A DNA stretch of 64,000 bases, taken from the NCBI GenBank assembly GCA_934045905.1, contig OW203768.1, positions 25,759,060 to 25,823,059 on the forward strand, in the 5' to 3' direction. The notes below the pieces were generated by a model. It ran no database searches, was not told where the DNA came from, and saw nothing but the letters and a program-made list of their open reading frames with translations. A program made the translations under genes and the position numbers. Source of the stretch: Leuctra nigra (lineage: Eukaryota; Arthropoda; Insecta; Plecoptera; Leuctridae). Positions within the stretch are counted from its first letter, which is position 1, and each line of letters begins with the position of its first letter. This document shows positions 1-12,000 of the stretch, in pieces.

Positions 1-20
1 ACGACATCGCCTGTCTAAAG
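1..20 (+). CDS. Protease exon carrying catalytic Asp102 (3' end of exon)
   Basis: Bases 3-20 read D-I-A-C-L-K in frame, and bases 1-2 (AC) fit the end of an Asn codon. The result matches the S1A motif NDIALLK, whose Asp is catalytic Asp102. A consensus donor GTAAGT follows directly at 21. The frame ends in phase 0, as the next exon at 12066 requires. Only 20 bases are in the window, so the call depends on the rest of the gene downstream. Confidence 0.75.
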
Positions 21-3000
21 GTAAGTGTTGAGTTTCCTGATGGTCAAATGAGACGTTTTCTACAAATAAACCAGGGTCCCAATAAGTGATTTCGTGATCA
101 TAAAAATAACGTCTATATATATTATTGTAGAACATAAAAATAAAAATATACCTAATTCATTGAAATATAATTAGTATGTAACGTTAGGGAGTCAACAAAC
201 TTTAATTTTTCCCAAAATTATTCTCGAAAAAATATGATAATTATAATTGATTGTGGATTATGCCTGTAATATTTTTTGTGAAAAAAATATAAGGTGAAGT
301 AAGTTAAAACGCAATAGATTCTTATTCCAAATAATTTATTCGAGAAAAAAGTAATACAAGAGTTTCTTCTTTCACTCTGTTCATTTTGCAGTAAAATAAT
401 TGGACACATTTCTCACAATTAAAGTTTGTATAAACTTTTGTATAAAAAGAAATGCTAGGACTTGTAAAAACTTATTCTTATTCTTTATTGCATTTCATAA
501 ATAACACTGTTACAGGAAATATGTATTTTATCCTCTTACATAATGTACACTTTTCACGCAAGCGCATGTCGCGGGTGTCCGGGTGTCCGCGTATGTCCGA
601 CAATGTAAATGAATCCAACTGTCATTTCAAAACGTCATAAAGTCAGCACGAATCTTTATATTATACACTTTCAAGTATAAGTTATAACAAAATTCGTTCA
701 AATAGTATACGAAATCTAATTCTACATACCTGATTGAGGAATTAAATCCGTTTCACTAACGTAATTGACAGTATTTTGAGTGATATTACATAAGAAGCAA
801 GAGATCGACGGCAAGTCTACCGTAGCCCATGGAAAACAGAAAATTTTCGAAACTTTCAAATTGGCGCAGTAGGCCGTGATTTTTTTTACATTGAACGAAA
901 ATTGGAATTAACTCTTGGGACCTGACTTTGTAGAACCACGGGTAGGTACAGCAACAAAGTGGAAATAGATGCTATTTTTAGGGTTGCAAAGGGTGAGGGG
1001 TGAGAGAGGATACCTAACGTCGCAACTTCTCATGAGTATATTGTCAATTACGATTTGGGAATCAAAATTATACTGAAACGATCGTAGGTGTTGATGTGAA
1101 TTGTGCATAGATACAGACTTTTATATCATCAGGAGGCAAGTAAGATTACGTGACAGCTTTCAGCCAATGATAGAGCTGCTTTGGTTTTATCTATACTTGA
1201 TAGAGTATCCCATGTTTTCTTAGAAACTTTTTTAAAATCTTTTTACCCATTTTTCATTTTTCATTTCTTGTGTATTCATTGGGCCCGGGCCGTAATTTTT
1301 TTAAGTCGCGTATTTATTCCTGTATAATTCGCTCATTTATGATTTCAGATTTGTAACTTGGATTCGTTTATAATTTTAATCTATTGTATACCGGGTGGCC
1401 CAAAAAAATCACCCTGATTGAAAGCTCAAACCCTGAGCCTTGAGCTCAAATAGCGCGCGTCCAGAAAAACTTCCAATGGCCGGGACGCTGTTTCTTCAAA
1501 ACTACGTACGGTATCAAACTGAAAATTTCAAATTATATTGAAAATAGATTAAGATCGATTGCATAAAATCATAATCAATATATGGAAAGAAAGTTATTGA
1601 ATCTTGAAGTTGAGATTGAAAACAGAATAGTGGAAAAAATTTACGTTTATAACGTGTGTATAATAAAAGTTTAGAAATAATGTACTTATTCTGATTTTAC
1701 GCTCAAATTTAAGATTCCATAAATTTCGTTCTATTCATTTAAATTGGTTGACATTATAACACAATCGATCTTTATATATTTTCAATTAATTTGAAATTTT
1801 CAGCTTGACATCGTACATAGTTTTAAAGAAACAGCGTCCGGGCCATTAGAAGTTTTCTGGACGCGCGCTATTTGAGCTCTGTATAATCAATTTTTTGACA
1901 ACCAAATTTGAACAGCTGTAACTTTTTTTCCTACAATAGTAATGTTTTTGAAATTTGAAGAGATTTTTTTTTTACACTGAGTGTTTTTTATGGGGATTTC
2001 TTATACTATTCGCAATTCATTGACATAAATTGTGAACAGAACTCGACCAAGAACTGACCCCTGTGCCACTCCATGCTCCACCGATGTCCACTCAGAAATA
2101 CCCCCATTAATCTGGACACATTGCTTCCTGCCTGTCAAATAAGACAAGAACCAATCTGCCGCAACACCCGTCACACCATAGTGCTCAAGTTTCATCACTA
2201 GAGATGCATTTTAAAGTCATGTGACTTGAGATGGATGCGTTTCATGTCTTAAAGATGCAAATAAAGCGAACTTAATGTTGCATATTTTGGCCCTTTTTTG
2301 AAAAATTGCATAAAACGTGCATAAAACGGCTATGATAGTGCATATTCGTGCATAAACAGGGGGTTTTAACATTACTGTAATTTTCCTAATTTTATGTTTT
2401 TGTTTCCAAGTATTTTTTTAATGTATTAGTGACTCATTTTAAAAACACTAATTCCGAAATAAATGGCTAAATTATATAGTAGAAATCGCGTAGAAACGCA
2501 CCAAATGAATTTCAGAAATCAAATTTTTTCCGGGGCTATGCGCGGACCAGCACCGGACCCGCATGGTGCTGGGGGGCCCGCCCCCCCAGTCCCCCCTTTG
2601 TTTCCGTGGACAATCGCATTTCCCGTCATGCGTATTTTACGCGCCAAAGTGGTCCGCACAATCCAAAGTTGGCGACCTCTGTTTAAAGTGATAGTGCATA
2701 AAAATGCATATTTCGGATGATAGTGCATAAATCGTGCATATTTGGGGGGTTTGATAGTGCATAAGTGCATGCATATTTCGGGGTTTTATACTGCAAAACT
2801 ATCCTGACCTTATGCATCACAATTAACTTAAGATCAAGCTTATCAAACGCTTTGGTCAGTCACATTCCAACACTATTGCCAACACCCAAAGCCTCCCCAA
2901 CAGATCGCTGAGGCTGTTGATCTCCCCTTACGGATTCCATGTTGCTGTTGGCTAAGAATATTCATATATACTAAGAGCCGGTCTTTCAATGCCTTGCTAA

Positions 3001-6000
3001 CTTTTAAACAATCAATTAGGACTATATTGCCATGGCAACAACCAATGACATTCTTAGAATGACCACTAACTAACTGTTAAGAGCTAATTGAGACTTTAGC
3101 ACAGTATTGAAAGACCGGGCCTAAGTGATCTTGGAGCCTCGCCAGTACTAACTTTTCCAAAATCTTTGAGAAGGAAGTTAGGATTGAAACGGGCATGTAG
3201 TTTTTCCTATCCGCCTTGTTACCTTTCTTAAATATAGGGCGTACAATGGCATACTTCATTCGATTGGTAAAGATACCCTCCTCAAATAATATGTGAAAGT
3301 GGTTCATCAATCCACGGCCCGCATTTCTTAATAAGATGAAGGGGAACTTCATCCCAGCCCGAGGAACGCTTAGGTGTGAGGTGGGCTATGAACTCACACA
3401 CCTCTTCTGGGGAAGTTGGAAATAAACATATGTCACCTCCTTGATATGGAAGACTTGTCACAAGAGTCGATAAACATTCTCCTGATGTGTCGTCACCATA
3501 ATCTATTATGTTACTGGCTGCTGTAGCGTAGTTGTTATTGAAGATGGAAGCCACCTCTTTTGGACTTGTTACAACCTGGTCCTTGTCATTGAGAACGCAG
3601 ACTATCGTCTCTTCTTCTATTTTGTTACTCCTAGTTGTGTCTCGAACAATCTTCCAAACAGCAGCTGGTTTGTTCACAGCTTCTTCAACGATCTTGCCAT
3701 GGTACTGTTTCTTCGCCACAACAATTTTTCTTCTTATTTCTCTCCTCAATACCCGTAACCTAGACTAAATCTTTTCTCCGGCTCCTGGTTTAACCATGAT
3801 ATAAAGATCCCTCTTGGTCATACAGTCAGTGCGTATTTCATCCGTTACCCACTATTTTAAAGCATTATTCTGAAAATTAGTATTTTTTTTTAATTTGTGG
3901 ACTATGGTTGTAAAAACCATACTCGATGACCATACTCCATACACTATGGTCGCATCAACTATGATCACGTCAATGAGGTCCGTGAACCTTGCACACTCCA
4001 CTCACGTCAGGGATGAAACTTCTCAGATATTTAGTGCGCAATCCCACCTGAAAAATTAACTGTTCAAACTTAGCAAATATTTAGTGTGCAGTGAGCGTCG
4101 AAAGAAGCCAGCCAGTGGCCCCCATGAGCTCGCATTGGCACGCTTCCCGCAAGAGGCCAGATGTTTTGACCACCCTCCTCCATTAGATAATTATCAACTA
4201 GTGGGTCAGTAAGCTAGATTGTGTCAAATAATATCATTTGTTAACAACTGATTGACCTACAACGTGGCTGTACATCGTACTCTTAAGGATTTCATGGACT
4301 TACACAAGTTCCCAGCAGTGCAGAGTTATGTTTTTCCTAGCAGAAGTGTGTGACAGAAGCTGCACTCAGATAGCCTTGAAAACTCTTGCATATTGCACCT
4401 AGATCTTCCACAACAATTAGAACCACTTTAATTTTAAATTCCCACATTCCTACCATTTCAATTTTCTGGTCTCTAAACTACTTTCTTCCGCTTCTCTTTG
4501 CACCACATTCATGTCCTTAGGTTTTGTAACATCAAATCTGCCGTGTTACGCATAAGAAAGGTAATCCCATTTTTGAACTATTTCGGATTATATCCCTACA
4601 AACACATTCCTGCCCAAGGCTTTGCCCATCTTGTTGCCCAACTTGTACGTCTCGGGAATACGTCCGTGGCACTACTAGAACCTGCCCGGGCCTTCCCAAA
4701 CGACCTCATTTATCTAGTTTAACCATAGGCGAGAATGCCCGCCCGGGCTGTGGAATAGGCACGCCTACATTGGCTTTCTGATTAGCTGACGTAATTTGAA
4801 CATTTCCGTTGATCAATTGACATATATTTGCATAGTTTATCTTCATTTATCCAATTATGTCACATGTATATATTGATCTCAGAAAAAAACACTCCTTGTA
4901 AAAAAGACAGCGAAGTCTATTTACTTTAAAAAAATTCAACGCCGGAAAGGAGTGATATCAAAAAAGGACCCAAGTCAATGACATTCCAAATATTTAATCC
5001 TATCTTTGAAATGAAAGTATAAACACCGAGAAATACTTTACAAAAGGACTTTGCACATCGTTTTTTTTAAATACACTTTTCTATCCTTAAAGTGGAAAGA
5101 ATTGAATAAGTACATTTATTCCTCTTTCAATACTTTTGGTAATGGCTACCAGAAAAAAACACTCCGTGTAATTTGCAGCCAAGTCTCTTTACTTTAAAAA
5201 AATTCTACACCGAAAAGTAGTGATATCAAAAAAGGAGCCAAGTCAATGACATTTCCAAATATTTAATCGTATTTTTGAAATAAAAGAATAAACACCGAGA
5301 AATACTTTACAAAAGGACTTGGCGCATCGTTTTTTTAAAGACATCATTCTATCCTAAAAGTAGAAAGAAATTTACAAGAAGTTACATATTCCTCTTTCTA
5401 TTAGAGCCAGAATCTTTGAATCAAGCTACTTTTAGTAATGGCTATTTTATAGTTTTGTCAATGGCGATAGAAGAAAGATTTCATGATGTAATAGATAAGT
5501 AATATAAAGGCCCATGCACAATTGACATAACCCGCAGCCGCAACCCGTAACCCGCAACCGCAACACGCAACCCGTATCACTATCTGTTCACAATTGACAT
5601 AACCAAGAAGTTACGGACCAAAGAAACCAAAGCATATAGAGTGAAAAAATATGACGCACACATCACGGCATCATTGTTCGCAAGGCACGGCTTCCTCTTC
5701 GTCAGACATAAATAAACAAGAAAAGAACGAAAAATCCAGGATAAAAAATGACAACACAGTTTTGACGGCTGGGTTAGGTTATGCTGTTGTAAGTAGAAGC
5801 TAGTTTGACTTTCATTTTAACCTGTGATATTTGTCTATTTCTGTTTCCGGTTTTGTTATCTCATTCTGATTGGCTGCCCGTCAGAATGTGGGCGTGGCCT
5901 GACGTAGCTTACGTAAAATTGTTGAATCTTGGTCAAGTCTTGCGGGCTACGGGCTACGGCTGCGGGTTGCGTGTTGCGGGTATGCCGATTGTGCGCGGGT

Positions 6001-9000
6001 GCATTGGTATGCATTGTTTCAACTTTTCACGCAGTTGCGCTTACGGGTTGCGGCTGCGGGTTATGTCAATTGTGCATGGGCCTTAAGGATGGAAGAATTA
6101 AAAAACAATTGGAAGTGGGCTCATACATATTCTTGCAGTACTGTTAATATGGTAATATTAGAAGGGTATCTATTCATAATTTGATCTTAACTGAAGGAAA
6201 TCATGAAACGTTGTCAAATAATTACTAACTATCTATGGAACACTATTACATATTTTTAAAGTATAAAGTTAAATTTTTTAATAGAAATACAATGTGAATG
6301 TGTACTTTGTGAAATGTATTGTTATAAAATGTGGATTAATTGAAATGTATTTCATGATGAGAAGGTATAACCCATGAGACTTAACTAGGAAAACGCTCTG
6401 AGTAACGCGTTGATGAGCGAGCACGGATACGCGGAACACCTCGAACCGAAATTATGTCTATCGAAAATATCATTAAAAGCCAATAAATCTTGAATTTCGT
6501 CAGACTTGAATAAAAATCTCTAAATATTCCTAAAATGTTAGTATCAAGTCAACCCTTATGATTGAACTGTTCCTTGTTAATATTCAAAAATCACAGGATC
6601 TCTTTAAAAAAATATACCTGGGACCACTCAAATCATATGATATTAGTGTGTACACAATATCAGATCAATCTGTTGAACGGTCATTATTAGTTTCATTTCG
6701 TTTGAAACTTTCTGCTCTAACTACCTTGCCTTGAACTGAAGATTCGAAGTCGCCGTGAATTTGACAGCCAACACGCAAAATGTCACTAAAATTACAAAAC
6801 CTTTTGAAAATAACTACAGATTTGACTGAAAATTGGCAAAAATACCTTAAATGTTGGTACCAATGACCATGCAAAGTTTTTAGTTGATCGGTCAATCGGT
6901 TCTAGTTTAAATTTCAAAAATCACAGGAAAAATGGTTTCAAATTTGAACCAATGGGTGGATTTGGCTGAAATTTATTATGATTGGGTACAATGTTGGTTG
7001 CAATGTCTTTGCTAAATTTCAAATTGATCAAACCAACCAATCGAAAGATAATTTTTTTTAAATTTGCACCAATCAGGGGATTTCAAAAAAATTAGGGTCT
7101 GCAACAATCAGAAATGTTACGTACTTGTGTGCAAAATTTCAGCTCGATCGAAGAAAAACTCTGACCTGTATATCGTCAGAAACAGAAAAAAAAAAAAAAA
7201 AAAAAAAAAACAGAGGTCCGTGCCAAAAGAGCCAAAAGGAGACGCTCGCTTCGCACGCTCAATTATGTTGACCACAATATTACGAAGATAACTATTGTGT
7301 ATTTATAGAAAACATAGACAACAAGTTTCATCGCGTATATATTCAAATAGAAAATATTTAACAGTAGGTATGTATAATACGTAATTGAAAGATGTTTCCC
7401 TTTTATTCTAAAATTCTTAATGACTGTTGTATATACATGGCTTATGCTTATGAATAGAAAAATGTCTTTAAAAAAACGATGCGCCAAGTCCTTTTGTAAA
7501 GTATTTCTCGGTGTTTATTCTTTTATTTCAAAAATACGATTAAATATTTGGAAATGTCATTGACTTGGCTCCTTTTTTGATATCACTACTTTTCGGTGTA
7601 GAATTTTTTTAAAGTAAAGAGACTTGGCTGCCTTTTTTACACGGAGTGTTTTTTTCTGGGATATCACTTCTTTTGTTAGTTTATTCATACAGCTTGTAGC
7701 ACATGTCCGAGCAAGGACTAATTTTTTTTTAAAAATACGCCTCAACCGATTTGAATAGGTACTAAGAAAAGTTGCGTTTGGTAAAAGATTAAAATGATTA
7801 TCCAAGAAGAATAGCTTAGGTTTCGTACCAATCGGTCCAGCCGTTTTCGATATATGACGCCACTTCCGGTTTTGAAATAGCGGCCGAAAATAATGTCGTC
7901 TTGAATTCATAATTATAAGTCCTACAAAATTACATAATTTGATTGCAATCGGTACAGCCGTTTTCGATAAATAACGTCACTTCCGGTTTTGAAATGGCGG
8001 CCGAAAATAATGTCATCTTGAATTCATAATTATTAGTCCTACATATTTCCAAAATTTGGTTGCAATCAGTACAGCCGTTTTCGATATATGACGACACTTT
8101 CGGTTTTAAAAATGGCGGCGAGAACACGGCAACCTTGAATTTATAATTAATTACTATGTACGTTTACTTATATCTATTTAAAGTATAAATTGGTGAATTT
8201 AGTTTCATTTAGCATATTTATGACGTACTTTAGCATATTTATGACGTCATTTCCGGTATAGGTAATAAGAAAACAATCTAGTTTTATCTAGTTGATACTT
8301 AATAAATACCAACTGCAATGTGAAAAGATTTTCCTCGAGTGGGACTCGAACCCACGACCTTCCGATATCCAGTCAGATGCTCTACCAGCTGAGCTATCGA
8401 GGCAGTTCACAGTGCAGCGGCTTTGTTCCAATATAAGCTGCGTTAGCAACTTACCGATTGCAGTTGCAACGCATTGCAGTTGGTATTTATTAACATTTAC
8501 CTAACTGAGGGATTCAGTAAAAATCATATTTCATAGTTGTTACTTCATGAACGACCATCTGAATTCATCATCCCTATATTTCCGTAAAATCGGTCATGCC
8601 GTTTGTAATATATGACGTCACTTCCGGTTTCATTTAGTGGTTCCTGCCGCCATTTCCGGTACCGTTAATTTGTTTATTCATTTTTCACAATTGATTTTTC
8701 AAATAAATAGCAGAATGAATACGCAGGAGCTAGTTCAGTTGCAATCGGTACAGGCGGTTTAGATATATGACGTCACTTCCGGTTTCAGGAATGGCGGCCG
8801 GGAACACTGCTACCTTGAATTTATAAATTGTATTGTCTATGTTACAATGTAAGTTTATTATGTATGTATTTTAAGTATAATTTGTTGAAATAAGTTAAAT
8901 ATTGCGTATTTATGACGTCACTTCCGGTTTAGAAAATAAGAAAATAATATTTTTTGATTGATACTTACTTCATAATGATGACCATCTAAATCGATTGGCG

Positions 9001-12000
9001 CAAATTTCGTTCCGATCGGTCCTGCCGTTTTCTAGATATGACGTCACTTCCTGTTTAAAAATGGCGGCACAAAAACCACAAGAGGCAAGGTATCATCAGA
9101 CGCCAAAAGTGCACATGTGGTAAAAATTACAGATCGATCGGCTCAGCTGTTTAGGCTGTAACGTTGATAGCGGTGTTTCCTGATATCTGAATCATCAGCA
9201 TCATCTAAAGAAGAAGATGAAAGTGATGTAATTTCACTGTTTTCACGGCCCTTAAGCTCTTAAATATCATAACCTATTGTTCCCAAATTTGGTTTATGTT
9301 GTCGGGTGGGCCATAGCTCGAAATTAAGATATTTCACAATAATGTGAGATTTTCCAATTTTATGATCCAGTAGGCCGAAAATGCCATGTTGTTGCTTACA
9401 GTAAAAGTGGTTGTTCAGCTCCTCAGTTTATTAGGCAGTAACGGTATGTTAAGTGACTGTGAGTGTATAGTACGACTTGTCTGGGTGGAGCGACTGCTCC
9501 ACTAGATTTTAACATTTTGTCAATGGCGATAAAAGAAAGTGTTCATGTTTGTGAGCTAGCGTAGCGTGCGTCACCACGGTACTCTTAAGGCACTTTCTCT
9601 GTGTGTTTTTTTTTATTGTTTTTTGTTTTTTGCCTGCACTGCCCAGGTTTAACCGCTCAAGCAATCGATCTGAAACTTTGCACACTTACTAACGTAATCT
9701 ATGCGGTCTCTGGGATCGTTTTTGAATGGGATCCTGTGATTGGTTCGAATTTTAGAAAAATTCTCTTTCGATTGGTTGTTCCAATCAATTTGAAATTTAG
9801 CTTTGTCATTTTAACCAACATTGTACCCAATCATAAAAAGTTTCAGACAAATCCTCCTATTGTTTCAAATTTGAAACCATTTTTCCGGTGATTTTTGAAA
9901 TTTATACTATAACCGATTGACCGATCAACTTAAAACTTCGGATGGTCATTGGTACCAACATTTTAGGTATTTTTGCCAATTTTCAGTATAATCTGTAGCT
10001 ATTTTCAAAAGTTTTTGTAATTTTAGGAGATTTTATTCCATAATCTAGAAATATTTGTAAAACGTATACCATAATTTCATCCCTGCCTTCTTTAAGCCTC
10101 TGCTCCAAGGCCTGTAGAGCAGCCAAGCAGTCCACAATTTACAATAAAACTAGCGCTTATAAAATCGGATGCAGTTCGAAGGCCACGTACTCCAATTCGA
10201 GAAAATAAGGAACACAACTGGCCTCTGGTGGATTTTGTGGTACTAGGTAAATGGGGGCTATCAAGGGCGCATTTGCATAAATATAAATACAAATATTTGA
10301 TATAGTTGTTTGTTATGGCCAAGAAAGTAAATTTATATCTAAATATCAATTTAATTTGTTTTTTGTTTTTTCACTGCTTTATGGAAACACGAAATGTAAA
10401 AACAAACTAATTAATATGTGGACCTAATAGTAGCCATCTTGCAAGAAGTGGCTCCATCACGCATCACTTATTTGTGGGAATAGACCAATTCAGAAAATAT
10501 CTGGGTGGCTCTGGTTTCTAGATAAATTCACATGCAGTTTGATTTTCCATATATCTATTGGTGTTTTACAACAATGGGTTACAATATGAAGAAACACTTG
10601 GAAAATCATACTGCATGTGAAATTCATTAGAATCCAGAGCCACCCAGATAATTTCTGAATTGGTCTATTGGTTTAAGTTTAAATAATTTCTTCTGATTGG
10701 TCGACAATCTAAATGTTCCGATTAAGATTAAGTTCAAATTTTGCATGGTGATCAAGACCAACATAATCTAAAATTTTACACATTGTAAGCCCAATCAGTC
10801 AAATATTAATTTTCATTTTACGAGCTTAGTATGGGTTGTCAAAAGCTGGAAAAAGTATGTAGGAAAGTCACGACACAATGGATCTGATATCCATCCAGAG
10901 TATTTATATGGAGATTGGAAAGTTGCAGAGATAGTCGTCTTGTGCCGTGTTGTGTATCGTGACTGGGGATGTTGCATGCAGAGCTGGGTAGTAACTTAAC
11001 GAAAGTAACGCGTTACCGGTAACGCGTTACTTTTTTGTAACTTTTACAGTAACGCGTTCTTGCTATGATAGAAGTAACTTAGTAACGTGGAAAGTTCCTT
11101 TTTGTTGTGGAACTTTCACATCTATAAAAGTTCCTTTTGCAGTTACTTTTAGAGCAGAATGTACCTTCCCTCAACATTCAAAACTACACCATTTCCGCCC
11201 TAAAATATGTACCTGATTTTCTCTGATAAGGAATTTTAGGCCACCTGCACAAAACCGCATTCCAATCACGCCGTTCATGCTTAGTGCGTCACCAGTTCGC
11301 CCTCTCACTTGCACTTGACCAACCCTGCCGTGGCATGGGGGAGGGGGTAGAATTAGATGCAAGACTTCTTACTGGAAGGAATTTCGTTGAAAATTTTGTA
11401 CAGAGAAAAATTACAGCCTGAATTTGTGTTTTAGCAAATTGGCTGCATTCCGGAAATTAAATGGTCAAGTAACTTTCAAAGTAACTTTTCATTGAAAAGG
11501 AACTTCCAGTTCCTCTGATTAGTTGAGGAACTTTAACTTTAACTAGTTCCTTTTTTTCGGAAAGTAACGTAACTTTAACGCGTTCCTATTTTTTTGGTAA
11601 CTTACCCAGCTCTGGTTGCATGTTCTGTGCTCGCTCATCAACGCGTAACACTGAATTAAACCAAACTAATCTAAAAAAAAAAAAAAACACTGAGCGTTTT
11701 CCTAGTTTAGATGAATAGAGAAATGTATTTAAAAAAACGATGCGCCAAGTCCTTTTGTAAAGTATTTCTCGGCGTTTATACTTTTATTTTAAAGATGGAT
11801 TAAATATTTAGAAATGTCATTGACTTGGGTCCTTTTTTGATATCACTCCTTTTTCGGTGATGATTTTTTTTAAGGTGAAGAGCTCACCTTAAGGTGTTGG
11901 CTGCCTTTTTTAACACGGGGTGTTTTTTTCTGGTATCAGGTTTGTTGGCCATGATGTTTCTGTCTGTAGATATTTGCTCATTTTATAGAATTGTCCCTTC

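Larger units (their letters stand above)
2001..3870 (-). pseudogene. Non-LTR retrotransposon (Jockey/CR1-type) reverse transcriptase, broken
   Basis: Read on the - strand from about 3870 to 2001. Upstream is a linker-like region (KIVRDTTRSNK, SSGWDEVPLHLIKK), then RT blocks PIFKKGNKADRKNY, PVSIL, SKILEKLV, TKAFDKLD, WFLSYLTGRKQCV and VAQGSVLG. The YxDD box and 3' end are missing. The frame is broken by point changes and by two insertions: a repeat at 2199-2820 and a MITE at 2975-3121. The block order and spacing are those of arthropod Jockey/CR1-type RTs. Dead copy in the protease intron. Confidence 0.8.
7790..9175. repeat. Array of degenerate units with TGACGTCA-CTTCCGG motifs
   Basis: Eight or so related units of roughly 110-150 bp, each with ATATGACGTCACTTCCGG and ATGGCGGCC or degraded forms. 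Perfect TGACGTCA palindromes are at 8242, 8613, 8768, 8913 and 9039. Related sequence is at 31540-32000 and 63780-64000. A tRNA-like element is inserted at 8299-8493. It probably forms the inner part of a transposon whose 3' end is at 9505. Confidence 0.65.
9551..11705 (+). mobile_element. Helentron-like element, copy b, interrupted
   Basis: The 5' part starts near 9551 (AGCTAGCGTAGCGTGCGTC) and matches the family to about 10130. The 3' part resumes at about 11623 with GTGCTCGCTCATCAACGCG and ends CTAG|T at 11705. In between lie a MITE (10479-10669) and a hAT-like element (10979-11614). A 32-bp insert splits the terminal hairpin. Confidence 0.65.

Noticed and set aside
5520..5580. Telomeric repeat
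   Set aside because: CCGCAACCCGTAA units are degenerate, few and confined to a MITE.
8333..8402. Functional tRNA-Ser(GGA) gene
   Set aside because: No long variable arm, odd base 37, acceptor mismatch, and it lies inside a mobile repeat.
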